Origin: Prado023 sp963697345
GTDB taxonomy: Bacteria > Actinomycetota > Actinomycetes > S36-B12 > CAIYMF01
Assembly: GCA_963697345.1 (NCBI GenBank)
Contig: CAVONS010000005.1
Coordinates: forward strand, 62,001 to 126,000
Direction: 5' to 3'
Length of the DNA: 64,000 bases
The notes under the pieces were generated by a model, which had not been told where the DNA came from, searched no databases, and was given only the letters and a program-made list of their open reading frames with translations. The position numbers were made by a program, and so were the translations under genes. Shown here piece by piece: positions 39,084 to 47,535 of the stretch (position 1 is its first letter; each line of letters opens with the position of its first letter).

Positions 39084-39539
39084 GTACGACGCCGTGTCGG
39101 GGCGGCGTTGCTTCCCGGCGAGATCGATCGGTCGCAGGTGAACCGTGACCTCGTCCGCAGCTGATCGGTCAAACATGGTCCGCGCGACGAGGTCACGGAC
39201 ATCGATCTCGGCCAACTCCTCGTCGGACAGGACCTCTTCCAGCCGGGCATAGAGATCGCCCAACGGGATGCTGCTGACCACCGCTGCGGCAACTGCCCGC
39301 GGCCTGTCGGGCAGTTGAGCCAGGACGCTGTCGCGGACCTCCCGGATCGCGGCCGCCTCGCCGTCAGCGGTCACCAGCGCCGTCAGCCAGATCGTCCCCC
39401 GCGCCGTGGAGCGCAGGATCTCCATCCCGGGCAGACAGATCCGCCGGGCCAACTCCTCGACGCCGATACCCCTCGAATCGACCTCGAGGACCATGTCGAC
39501 GACGTAGTCGTCGAACTCGCCCACAGTGCCCTGCACCAT
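39075..39539 (-). CDS. Hypothetical soluble protein
   Basis: A 154-aa protein that I do not recognise. It contains VVDMVLEVDSRGIGVEELARRI near the start and an acidic helical zone DLYARLEEVLSDEELAEIDVRDLVARTMF near 100-130. There is no signal peptide or membrane helix. The start is uncertain: ATG 39539 is only three bases after GGGAGG, and the next codon, GTG 39536, would have better spacing. The frame is open further upstream, but that part is Pro/Arg-rich and antisense-like. Confidence 0.6.
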   Translation of the reverse strand: MVQGTVGEFDDYVVDMVLEVDSRGIGVEELARRICLPGMEILRSTARGTIWLTALVTADGEAAAIREVRDSVLAQLPDRPRAVAAAVVSSIPLGDLYARLEEVLSDEELAEIDVRDLVARTMFDRSAADEVTVHLRPIDLAGKQRRPDTASYSA

Positions 39540-39676
39540 CCACCTCCCGATCACGTCCGGGTGGCCCCATGGTGGCTCGAACTCAGGGCCTCCTGCGGAA
39601 GGCGCGCCGAAGGATCTTCCGGGGACCGGCGCTGCCTCCGGGTGCTCGAGGTCGGGGGCGTGGTGGCGCGGAGCTC

Positions 39677-40126
39677 TCAGTTGCCAGCTTCGGAGCGACG
39701 CAGCTCGGCCACGACAACCCGCAGCATCGGGACGGCGATCTCCGGGTGGGTCGCGAGCAGCTCCTTGAAGGACCACCGTGGCAGCGCGAATGTCGAGAGC
39801 CCCTCCTCACCTGCCAGGACGTCTGCCGACCGGGGCTGGCCGTCGATGAGTGCCAGCTCGCCGAAGTACGCCCCCGGACCAAGGCTGGCGACCTCGTGGC
39901 CCCGGACCTGCACCACGGCGCGACCGGCGCGCACGACGTGCATCTCCACACCCTTGGGCGAGAACTCCCGGAAGCCGGCGACGGGCTCACCGGCCTTGAC
40001 CACCTCTGCGCCCGCTGGGAAGTCGAGCTCATGCCCGGCCTCAGCAATGCGCCTGAGCACCTTGTTGCTCAGGCCCGCGAACAGGTCGATGGAACCGAGC
40101 ATCGTGATTGTCGGGTTGTCCGCCAC
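39677..40126 (-). CDS. Stand-alone cyclic nucleotide-binding domain protein
   Basis: A 149-aa protein made of a single CNB domain: IDLFAGLSNKVLRRIAEAG, FPAGAEVVKAGEP, and the phosphate-binding cassette FGELALIDGQPRSADV, which keeps the Glu and Arg that bind cyclic nucleotide. No DNA-binding helix-turn-helix follows, unlike Crp. GGAGG precedes GTG 40126 by seven bases. It may act as a cAMP-responsive partner for another protein, or as a regulatory fragment. Confidence 0.85.
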   Translation of the reverse strand: MADNPTITMLGSIDLFAGLSNKVLRRIAEAGHELDFPAGAEVVKAGEPVAGFREFSPKGVEMHVVRAGRAVVQVRGHEVASLGPGAYFGELALIDGQPRSADVLAGEEGLSTFALPRWSFKELLATHPEIAVPMLRVVVAELRRSEAGN

Positions 40127-40284
40127 AGCGCACCTCCGGTCCATACGCACGGCCACACCGCAGCGCAGTGGGGTCATCATGCCAGCCAGAGCCCGGCGTG
40201 ACGCCCCGGCGGGCGCTGCCCAGCGACGGGTGTGCACGAGCAGCCCGGCGGCGCCACGGGGGCCCCGCTGTTAGTGTCGCCGGC

Positions 40285-41004
40285 ATGCGCTGGCTGGTTC
40301 CCGACACCGCACCGGTGGTGACGTGGCAGCACGCCTATGACTGGCCGTCGGCGCGGTGGGTGCGCGCCTGCATGGTGATGGCCCTCGACGGCAGCATCAC
40401 CGGCCCCGACGGGCTCTCAGGATCCATCTCATCGGCCACGGACCGGCAGGTCCTTGCTGCAGTCCGCAGCTTCGCCGACGCCTACCTCGTCGGCGCCCGA
40501 ACGGTTCGCGAGGAGGGCTACAGCCCGGTGCGTGCTCGCTCCGAGCTGGCTGATCAGCGCCTCGCAGCGGGTCAGTCAGCAGCACCGACCCTGGCCGTCG
40601 TCTCGGCAAGCTGCAGGTTCGACTGGAGCCGGACCACGTTCCAGCACTCCGAGAACCGCCCGGTCATCCTCACGGTCGCCAACAGCACCCCGGAGGATCG
40701 TGGCGCCGCTGCCCGATGGTGTGACGTCGTGGTGACGGGCACGTCCCGCGTTGACCCACGAGCCGCACTCGATGCCCTCGCGGAGCGCGGTCTGACCCGA
40801 GTCACGTGCGAGGGTGGCGATTCGTTGTTCACCGACATGGTGAGGTCCGACGCACTTGATGAGGTCGACCTGACCCTGTCGCCCACGGTCACGGCGTCGC
40901 CGCGGCCGACCCGCTCCGGGACGGCCGTCCTCACAGGCATGCGCCTGCACCACCTGCTCGAGGACGACGGCTTCCTCTTCGCCCGCTATGTGAGGTCGGA
41001 CTGA
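40285..41004 (+). CDS. RibD_C / dihydrofolate-reductase-like reductase
   Basis: A 239-aa protein of the pyrimidine reductase (RibD C-terminal) family, structurally related to dihydrofolate reductase. It has ACMVMALDGSITGPDGLSGSIS, DAYLVGARTVREEGYSPV and VTCEGGDSLFTDMVRSDALDEVDLTLSP, the family NADPH-binding and C-terminal motifs. TAGTGT (40272-40277) lies seven bases before ATG 40285. A DHPS-like gene follows two bases after its stop. No deaminase domain or other rib gene is near, so a pteridine or folate substrate is as likely as a riboflavin intermediate. Confidence 0.87.
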   Translation: MRWLVPDTAPVVTWQHAYDWPSARWVRACMVMALDGSITGPDGLSGSISSATDRQVLAAVRSFADAYLVGARTVREEGYSPVRARSELADQRLAAGQSAAPTLAVVSASCRFDWSRTTFQHSENRPVILTVANSTPEDRGAAARWCDVVVTGTSRVDPRAALDALAERGLTRVTCEGGDSLFTDMVRSDALDEVDLTLSPTVTASPRPTRSGTAVLTGMRLHHLLEDDGFLFARYVRSD

Positions 41005-41006
41005 CG

Positions 41007-41915
41007 ATGCTGGATCTCACCTCGTTGGCGGCCCTGGCCGCGCAGCACTCGGCGTCACTGGCCCATCAGGTGGCCCCGCTCCGCCTGGCTGGAAGGGTCC
41101 TTGACCTCGACGCTGAGCCGCTGATCATGGGTGTGGTCAACCTGTCGCGCGACTCGACCTATCGGGACAGTGTGGCGGTCTCGACCGAGTCGGCCGTCCG
41201 CCGCGCTCGGGTGCAGTTCGCGCAGGGGGCCGGTGTGGTCGACCTCGGCGCGGAGTCCAGCACCGTCGCGGCAGCCCGGATCGGCGCCGATGACCAAGCC
41301 ACGGCGTTGGTGCCCGTGATCGAGTCTCTGTCTGCGGTTGGTGTCGCGACATCGGTCGAGGCCTACAACGCGCACGTCGTGGACAAGTGCCTCAAGGCCG
41401 GCGCCTCGCTGGTCAACCTGACCGGGACCACGGATCTGGAGAGGATCTACGAGCTCGCCGCCGAGCACCGAGCGGCTGTGGTGCTCTGCTTCGTCCCCGG
41501 TGCGAACGTACGGGAGGTGGGGCAGGTGGAGCTGACATCGGACCCCCTGCCAGCGCTCATCGACTACTTCGGGGCACGGATCGAGCAGGCCCGGGCACAC
41601 GGTGCCACCGAACTCATCATCGACCCCGGCCTGGGCTTCTACTACTCCAACCTGACCGATCCGCTGGTCCGTGCCCGCCACCAGGCCGAGGTCCTGCTCA
41701 ACTCCTTCCGGCTGCGCACCCTCGGGGTGCCCATCTGCCAGGCGATGCCGCACGCGTTCGACATCTTCGAGGAGGAGTTCCGCACCGCCGAGGGCTTCTT
41801 CGCAGTGATCGCTGCCCTCGGGAGGGTCAACGTCTACCGCACCCACGAAGTGGGACGGGTCCGTGCGACGCTGCAGGCCCTCGACACCTTGGGCCGTCCG
41901 AACCCAGCTCAGTGA
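41007..41915 (+). CDS. Dihydropteroate synthase-like pterin-binding protein
   Basis: A 302-aa TIM-barrel protein of the pterin-binding/DHPS family. The first strand LIMGVVNLSRDSTYRD matches the place of the canonical MGILNVTPDSFSDGG, keeping the Asn but not TPDSF. GAGVVDLGAESSTV sits where DHPS has DIGGESTRPG. Later, LIIDPGLGFYYSN replaces the usual DPGIGFGK. So the fold is clear but the pABA and pterin loops are altered, and a true sulfonamide-target FolP is doubtful. It is tightly coupled to the RibD_C reductase gene, two bases apart. Confidence 0.78.
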   Translation: MLDLTSLAALAAQHSASLAHQVAPLRLAGRVLDLDAEPLIMGVVNLSRDSTYRDSVAVSTESAVRRARVQFAQGAGVVDLGAESSTVAAARIGADDQATALVPVIESLSAVGVATSVEAYNAHVVDKCLKAGASLVNLTGTTDLERIYELAAEHRAAVVLCFVPGANVREVGQVELTSDPLPALIDYFGARIEQARAHGATELIIDPGLGFYYSNLTDPLVRARHQAEVLLNSFRLRTLGVPICQAMPHAFDIFEEEFRTAEGFFAVIAALGRVNVYRTHEVGRVRATLQALDTLGRPNPAQ

Positions 41916-41920
41916 CCTCC

Positions 41921-43402
41921 ATGAGTGGCTCCCAGGAATGGATGGCCGATGCCCCACTCATGGCTGCGTGGCGCCAGTTCGTCGGGTCCGACCCTGCCCC
42001 GTTCACGATCCCCGGGCACAAGCGCCGCGCAGGAGAGCTGCATCCCGATCTCGGGCGGCTGCTCGATGCGGATGTGCCCCTGTACGGCGGCGCCGATTCG
42101 ATGAAGCTCAGCGGGGGAGTGCTGGCCGACGCGGAATCCCGGGCAGCGGCGCTGTGGAACGCGGACCGCTGTCGGTTCTCCACGGGAGGATCGACACACG
42201 CCAATCAGGTCCTGTGCCTGACGGTCGGCCGGCCCGGGGACACGGTCCTGGTGGCCCGTAACGCCCATCGCAGCATCGTGTCCGGCCTGGTGCTGGCCGG
42301 CCTGACGCCGGTCTGGATCCCGGTCAGCGCCGACGCCAGGACCGGTGGCCCCCGGCCAGTGGGGGTCGATGACGTCCGGGCAGCCGCGGCCGCCCACCCC
42401 GAGGCTGTGGCCCTCCTGCTGACGGACCCGACCTATCAGGGCGCCCTTGCTGACCTTGCCGCGATCACACAGGCCGCCCACGAGCATGGCCTGCCGGTGG
42501 TCATCGACCAGGCGTGGGGCGCGCATCTCGGGATGGCCCCGGGGTACCCGCCCCACGCGCTGGCGTCCGGGGCCGACGCGATGATCACCAGCGCACACAA
42601 GATGCTGCCTGCGTTCAGCCAGGCAGCTGTTGTCCTCGTCCGGACAGAGCGGATCGACCCGAACCGGTTGGAGCGCGCCTTCGAGGCCACCCACACGACC
42701 AGCCCGTCGGCCGCGATCCTGGCCAGCATCGATGCCTCCCGAGCCCTCCTGGCCTCGGGGGCCGGTCGAACGGCCCTGGAAGCCACGGCCTCCCTCGTGG
42801 CCAGGACGCGGCTGCGACTCGAGGCCGCCGGTCTGGCCATGCTCGCAGGCCACCTGGACCGATCGGATCGCCTCGATCCGGCCAAGCTCGTGATCCTCTG
42901 CGCAGCCTCCGGCCGCGATGGCCTGGCCGTGGAGCGCGCGCTGCTCGCTCGTGGCGTCCCAGTCGAGATGGCCGATCGCGACACGGTCGTGGCACAGGTC
43001 GGGCTCACCGATGACCAGACGTCGCTCGACCGACTTGTCGAGGGCGTGCTCGCCGCGACCACAGGGCCACCCGGGCCGGTCCGACCCCTCTCAGTTCCGA
43101 CACCCCCGATCCCGCCCATGCGCCTGACGCCGCGCGAGGCCTTCTTCGCGACGTCCACCCCGGTGGGACGCTCGGCGAGTGTCGGACGGATCAGCGCCGA
43201 ACTGGTGGCCCCCTACCCGCCCGGCGTGCCGCTCCTGGTCCCCGGCGAGGTGATCACCCACGAGACCCTGGCTGCACTCGACGCTTCGCACGCAGCCGGC
43301 AACAGGATCGCGTACGCCGCCGATCCCACACTCGCGACCCTTCAGGTCGTGGTGGAGGACAGCTCGGCGGGACCGTCAGCGGGGGAGCGCGTGGCCCAGT
43401 AG
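41921..43402 (+). CDS. Orn/Lys/Arg decarboxylase-family PLP enzyme
   Basis: A 493-aa fold-type I PLP protein. PFTIPGHKRRAG near the N-terminus, FSTGGSTHANQ, the Asp in VVIDQAWGAHLG and the Schiff-base Lys in ITSAHKMLPAFSQ (near residue 226) match the short arginine/lysine/ornithine decarboxylases of Gram-positives. The C-terminal domain ends with APYPPGVPLLVPGE, also typical. It starts five bases after the DHPS-like gene and may be co-transcribed. It could make a polyamine precursor; arginine released from cyanophycin is a possible substrate (inference). Its 3' end overlaps EamA by 61 bp. Confidence 0.88.
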   Translation: MSGSQEWMADAPLMAAWRQFVGSDPAPFTIPGHKRRAGELHPDLGRLLDADVPLYGGADSMKLSGGVLADAESRAAALWNADRCRFSTGGSTHANQVLCLTVGRPGDTVLVARNAHRSIVSGLVLAGLTPVWIPVSADARTGGPRPVGVDDVRAAAAAHPEAVALLLTDPTYQGALADLAAITQAAHEHGLPVVIDQAWGAHLGMAPGYPPHALASGADAMITSAHKMLPAFSQAAVVLVRTERIDPNRLERAFEATHTTSPSAAILASIDASRALLASGAGRTALEATASLVARTRLRLEAAGLAMLAGHLDRSDRLDPAKLVILCAASGRDGLAVERALLARGVPVEMADRDTVVAQVGLTDDQTSLDRLVEGVLAATTGPPGPVRPLSVPTPPIPPMRLTPREAFFATSTPVGRSASVGRISAELVAPYPPGVPLLVPGEVITHETLAALDASHAAGNRIAYAADPTLATLQVVVEDSSAGPSAGERVAQ

Positions 43403-44268
43403 GCACCCAGCAGAACGAGCGGGAAGCCCAGGAGCATGCCGGTCGTCAGGGACTCACCGAGCACCAGCATCCCCAGGCCGAGGGCAACGGCTGGGTTGAA
43501 GAACGTGATCACCGTGGCACGGACCGGTCCAGCCAGCGCGATCAGCCGGAAGAAGAGGACGAAGGCGAGCGCGGTGCACAGCAGGCCCAGGACCAGCACG
43601 GCACCAAGGACCTCACCCGAGATGCCGCCGCCGCTGTACTCGCCCACTGTCCACGGCAGGTAGAGCAGGGCGACGGCCCCCACCGATACGGCGATGACAC
43701 CCATCGCGGGGACCTCGGCCAGCACCGTGTTGGCGATCACGGGAGCCGCCGCATAGCCCACGGCAACAAGCAGCAGTTCGATCACGGACAGCAGGTCCAC
43801 CACCCCGGACTGTGAGTCCAGGCCGACCAGCCCCACCACACCGACGATCCCGACCACAAGCCCACGCAGGCGGATCGGGGCGAAGGCGTGTGGCTCGCGG
43901 CGCAGGCCGGCGATCAGAACGCCGATCAGGGGAACCGTGGCGAGCATCAGACCCGCGAAGCTGCTCGACACGCGCGTCTCGGCGTGTCCGAGCAGGAGCC
44001 ACGGACCGGCCATCTCCAGCATGGCGAACGCGAGCACCCACTTCCACAGCGCCATCGCCGGACGCAGCGCCCCCTGATGGGCGGCCAGGGGAAGAAGGAT
44101 GAGTGCGGCCAGCAACGTGCGTGAACCGGCAACAGCGGCCGGGGAGAGCTCGACGACCGCCACCTTGATCAGCAGGTAGGGGATGCCCCAGATGACGGAC
44201 ATCGCTGCGAAGAGCAACCACGCCTGGCGGGTCATCGTGCCCGGCGCAGCGGTCCGCGTGAAGCTCAC
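43342..44268 (-). CDS. EamA family (DMT superfamily) transporter
   Basis: A 308-aa ten-helix permease with two EamA repeats: residues 18-140 (SVIWGIPYLLIKVAVVELSP) and 160-295 (GLLCTALAFVLFFRLIALAGPVRA; FFNPAVALGLGMLVLGESLT). Such proteins export amino acids or metabolites. GTG 44268 follows TACTCT (44275-44280, minus strand) by six bases, which supports this start over an internal ATG. The substrate is unknown. The gene ends inside the convergent decarboxylase gene. Confidence 0.9.
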   Translation of the reverse strand: MSFTRTAAPGTMTRQAWLLFAAMSVIWGIPYLLIKVAVVELSPAAVAGSRTLLAALILLPLAAHQGALRPAMALWKWVLAFAMLEMAGPWLLLGHAETRVSSSFAGLMLATVPLIGVLIAGLRREPHAFAPIRLRGLVVGIVGVVGLVGLDSQSGVVDLLSVIELLLVAVGYAAAPVIANTVLAEVPAMGVIAVSVGAVALLYLPWTVGEYSGGGISGEVLGAVLVLGLLCTALAFVLFFRLIALAGPVRATVITFFNPAVALGLGMLVLGESLTTGMLLGFPLVLLGAYWATRSPADGPAELSSTTT

Positions 44269-44393
44269 CGCATGAGAGTAGTCGGCGATGGCGGGGGTCA
44301 GCGGCGATCCCCGGATGTCGTGGGGGCCCCGACTGACGTACCGTTTCTCCAGCCGGGCATTCCGGTCAGGATGCCGAGCCGACGGAGTGGGCC

Positions 44394-45233
44394 ATGCCGA
44401 TGCTGAGGGCCAGCTGGCAGCTCAGTGCGGGTATTGCGGTGTGCCTGTTCCTCACGTACCTGGTCCTCAGAGTGCTGGACAGGCCGAGACTTGCAGCACT
44501 CCAGGCGTTCTGTCTGCAGTTCGGCGTCGTCGTGGCGATCTTCGCCGTCTACCAGCACACCTCGCATCACGGCCTCAGCATGATCGACGGAGCCCAGCAG
44601 CGAGCCATCTGGATCTCGGACGTGGAGCGGCGGCTGTTCCTGCCCAGTGAGTTGGCGATCCAGCAGTGGATCCTGCCCTACCCGCGCCTCGTGCAGGCGC
44701 TCAACGCCTACTACGCGGGCCTGCACCTGACGTCGATGACGGCCTTCCTGATCTGGATGTGGTGGCGGCACAAGGCCTACTACCTCCTGGCCTGCGTCAC
44801 GGTCGCCGGCACCACGTTGATCTGTGTCGCGATCCAGAACGTGTCCGTTGCCCCGCCCCGGTTGCTGCCCGAGCTGGGCTACGTCGACACCGGCCTGGAG
44901 TACGGGCAGTCGATGTACGGCCCACCAGGCACGGGTATCGCCGGCCAACTGGCGGCCATGCCCTCGATCCATGTCGCATGGGCGGGCATCATCGCCGCAT
45001 TCGCAGTGGCGGTCAGCACCAGCCGCTGGCGTTGGCTGCTGGCGGCGCACTTCGTGATGACCTTCTACGTGGTCGTCGCCACAGCCAACCACTGGTGGCT
45101 CGACGGAATCGTCGGCCTGGTGATCGCCGGCCTGGTCTTCGTGGTGGCCCGCTGGTTGATGCCCCCCAGGACCGAGCACCCTGATGACTCCCAGGTGCCC
45201 GTCCAGGTCGAGGAGCCTGCGACCACCGGCTGA
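44394..45233 (+). CDS. PAP2 superfamily membrane phosphatase (AUR1-like)
   Basis: A 279-aa protein with about six membrane helices. The PAP2 signatures are partly kept: AAMPSIHVAWAG (motif 2 with Ser-His) and ANHWWLDGIVG (motif 3, His-x4-Asp). This layout fits the PAP2_3/AUR1-like group that acts on lipid phosphates or transfers inositol phosphate. ATG 44394 is used. The hydrophilic tail (DDSQVPVQVEEP) is disordered. It converges with a second, distinct PAP2 gene 15 bp downstream. Confidence 0.85.
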   Translation: MPMLRASWQLSAGIAVCLFLTYLVLRVLDRPRLAALQAFCLQFGVVVAIFAVYQHTSHHGLSMIDGAQQRAIWISDVERRLFLPSELAIQQWILPYPRLVQALNAYYAGLHLTSMTAFLIWMWWRHKAYYLLACVTVAGTTLICVAIQNVSVAPPRLLPELGYVDTGLEYGQSMYGPPGTGIAGQLAAMPSIHVAWAGIIAAFAVAVSTSRWRWLLAAHFVMTFYVVVATANHWWLDGIVGLVIAGLVFVVARWLMPPRTEHPDDSQVPVQVEEPATTG

Positions 45234-45248
45234 GCGGCGCCAGATCGC

Positions 45249-46226
45249 CTACGCAGCAGGGGAGTTCGGGTGTTCCTCCGGCTCAGTGATCGACGGCCGT
45301 CCTGTCGGTGTGCTGGGCGAGACCCGTTCGACGATTCCCAGCACGATGAGGGTGCACGCTGCTGCCACCACCACGATGAGCAGAGCAGCCGCGACGAAGG
45401 CCAGCGGCGGCCCGAGAGCGGAGTCGCGCAGCGTCGGGCTTGCCGCGAGCAGCAGAACGAGGGCTCCCACCGTCAGCGTTGCCAGACCGAGCAGGAGGCG
45501 ACCCCAACGGCCCGCGCGCTGCGGGGGAGGGGACGTCTGCGGATCGGCCTCGCTGTCGTCTGCCTCGCTGTCGTCCGCGTCACCTGCCGCGAGCACGAGA
45601 AGGCCGATGAACGCGGCACATCCTGTGACGAGCAGGTACGAGGCCAACGAGTCACCGGCTCGATGCCAGCCGGCGGACATGGTCGCGATGGCCACGGCGC
45701 AGGAGAATGCCAGCGCGACCACAGCCGTGGCACGTCGAACGGCCGCCGGGACCACGAAGAGCAGGGCGACACCGATGGCGAACGCCGCCGTGGTGTGACC
45801 GCTGGGCAGGCTGTTCAAGGTCGCGGGCGTGGCCTCATCCAGGCCCAGGTCAGGGCGAGGAATCAGGTACGACTTCAGGATCCGGGACACGACGCTGGTG
45901 ACGACGAGCAGCCCGACAGCTGCCACGCCCAGGTTGCGGCGCATCCGCAGCAGCGCGATGACTGACACGAGCGCGACCGCAGCGGCCATCGAGGTGACTG
46001 TGATCACGTCAAGGATGGACTCGACATTGCCCGCGGCCTGCGTGGACCCGAGATCAGCGCCGCGCAGCGCCGTGTCGTCGAGGACCCTCCCCGGAACTGT
46101 CCGCACCGAGAACCAGTAGACGACGCCGAATCCCGCAACGCACCCGACCAGCACGAGCGTCAGCCACGCAATCGCCCTCCGACGTCGCGTCCACCACCGT
46201 CGAGCTGAGCCTGAGTCGTCCACCAC
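45249..46226 (-). CDS. PAP2 superfamily phosphatase
   Basis: A protein of about 325 aa with six or more membrane helices. SYLIPRP (motif 1-like), NSLPSGHTTAAF (motif 2) and AGWHRAGDSLASY (motif 3) form the acid-phosphatase site. A long linker (ADDSEADDSEADPQTSPP) joins to a C-terminal pair of helices. Start codons GTG 46226 or 46223 follow a TTCAAT box at leaderless spacing; GTG 46259 is also possible. It may dephosphorylate undecaprenyl or phosphatidyl phosphates. UppP of another family is encoded at 52.7 kb. Confidence 0.88.
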   Translation of the reverse strand: MVDDSGSARRWWTRRRRAIAWLTLVLVGCVAGFGVVYWFSVRTVPGRVLDDTALRGADLGSTQAAGNVESILDVITVTSMAAAVALVSVIALLRMRRNLGVAAVGLLVVTSVVSRILKSYLIPRPDLGLDEATPATLNSLPSGHTTAAFAIGVALLFVVPAAVRRATAVVALAFSCAVAIATMSAGWHRAGDSLASYLLVTGCAAFIGLLVLAAGDADDSEADDSEADPQTSPPPQRAGRWGRLLLGLATLTVGALVLLLAASPTLRDSALGPPLAFVAAALLIVVVAAACTLIVLGIVERVSPSTPTGRPSITEPEEHPNSPAA

Positions 46227-46286
46227 CGACGATTGAATCACCCCAGCGCCGATCCGCACGACTGGAGCGGTGTCGCGGACGCTCGG

Positions 46287-46484
46287 TCAGCGGGCTCCGC
46301 GGTGATCCGCCCGGCACATCCGCATCAGGTCCATCGCGGCGTCCGTGGCCTCACGCTGGATGGCCGACCGGACGGCTGCAGCGTGGGCAAGTCCGGACAG
46401 CCGCGTGGCATCAGCCAGGACCTCCTCTGCCAGGTCCCACGAGAAGTCCTCGGTGGTGCTCTTGGTCTCTGGCGCAATCGACAT
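46287..46484 (-). CDS. Small hypothetical protein
   Basis: A 65-aa helical protein (EDFSWDLAEEVLADATRLSGLAHAAAVRSAI, then AMDLMRMCRADH). It has ATG 46484 with GGAG about ten bases upstream and actinobacterial codon bias, which support it. I do not recognise a family. It is upstream of the PAP2 gene on the same strand, 60 bp away. Confidence 0.5.
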   Translation of the reverse strand: MSIAPETKSTTEDFSWDLAEEVLADATRLSGLAHAAAVRSAIQREATDAAMDLMRMCRADHRGAR

Positions 46485-46570
46485 TGCTCATCGTCTCCAG
46501 TCGTCACGTTCGCGCGGGCCCCTCAGGCATCGGCCGGGCAGTGACCGGTCTTGAGGCCAGCCTGCCCGCC

Positions 46571-46610
46571 TCGCCACGCGACGCCACACGTCGCCACGCG
46601 AGGCAACACG
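46571..46610. repeat. Tandem 20-bp direct repeat
   Basis: Two consecutive 20-bp units (46571-46590 and 46591-46610) starting TCGCCACGCGA differ at two positions, and a third partial unit TCGCGGC follows. They lie in the 264-bp spacer between the small gene and the coiled-coil gene, which otherwise shows nothing I can name. Role unknown; a protein-binding site is possible. Confidence 0.7.
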
Positions 46611-46748
46611 TCGCGGCAAGTCCATGAGTCCGCGGTGTCAAGCATTCGTAAAGTGCTTCAGCGCCCGACCAGTCACGACCGATAGCCCCCATGAGGTGGC
46701 CGCCACCCCGGGCCGGGCCCGGGGCTCAGACCCCGCCCAGGAGGAACG

Positions 46749-47375
46749 ATGCGGATGCTGCTCGGCTGGTGCCTGACCTTGCTGTCCAGCGCTCTGCTTG
46801 GCGGCGCGGTCTACCAGGTGGTGCTCAGCACGCCGCAGGCTCCGACCATCACGGGTGCGCCGTCCGGAACCCGGCCACCCATCCCCGGGCCCTTCCCGAC
46901 CCCGACCCCGACACTGACGCGGACCCTTGTGCGCACGGTGGTCGAGCCGACTCCGACGGTCACCGTGGTGGACGTGATCAGGAAGGTCGAGCCGTCCTCC
47001 GCACTCGCCGCCGGGCCGGCGCCGCAGCCCACACGGGCCCCCAAGCCCAGGCGCACCACGGCTCCGACCCCGCATGCAACGCGCGAGCCGCAGACGCCAC
47101 AGACGCGCACGCCCGCTCCGAAACGATCATCGCGCGAGGTGGACGAGTCCGACGGGATCAAGGACGCCGAGCAGGCGGCCGAACAGGCCGCCGAACGTGA
47201 GCAGGAGGCCGCCAAGCAAACGGCCGAGCATGAGCGGGAGGCCGCCAAGCAAACGGCCGAGCATGAGCGGGAAGCTGCCAAACGGGCGGCCGAGGATCAG
47301 GAGGAGGCCGCCGAACAGGCATCCGAACGTGAACGGGAGGCTGCCACACAGGCTGCTGAGGACGGCAGGGACTGA
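46749..47375 (+). CDS. Membrane-anchored protein with Pro/Thr linker and hendecad coiled coil
   Basis: A 208-aa protein in three parts. An N-terminal signal anchor (LLGWCLTLLSSALLGGAVYQVVL) is followed by a Pro/Thr-rich extended linker (about 35-135, e.g. PFPTPTPTLTRT) and a highly charged Glu/Ala/Arg repeat zone from about 140 to the end, built on an 11-residue unit like EREQEAAKQTA. Such hendecads form long single helices or coiled coils outside the membrane. AGGAGG lies four bases before ATG 46749. No domain is recognised; a cell-wall spacer or envelope-associated scaffold is a guess. Confidence 0.72.
   Translation: MRMLLGWCLTLLSSALLGGAVYQVVLSTPQAPTITGAPSGTRPPIPGPFPTPTPTLTRTLVRTVVEPTPTVTVVDVIRKVEPSSALAAGPAPQPTRAPKPRRTTAPTPHATREPQTPQTRTPAPKRSSREVDESDGIKDAEQAAEQAAEREQEAAKQTAEHEREAAKQTAEHEREAAKRAAEDQEEAAEQASEREREAATQAAEDGRD
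47205..47270 (+). repeat. Exact 33-bp tandem repeat within the coiled-coil gene
   Basis: Two identical consecutive 33-bp units encode the same 11 residues (EAAKQTAEHER), flanked by more divergent copies on both sides. The exact match suggests recent duplication and possible copy-number variation between strains. Confidence 0.9.
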
Positions 47376-47535
47376 CGATCGGTCAGCTCCGGACGATCAA
47401 CGTCCCCCTTCGAGTGGGCAGTTCTGCCGATGAGCGACCCGAGCGACGAGGCGAAGTGCGCCGGTACTCTGCCGCGATCCGCCGACAGCCCGAGGGAAGC
47501 GGCAGCTGAACACAGGTGTCGGCACGCACCCGAGA

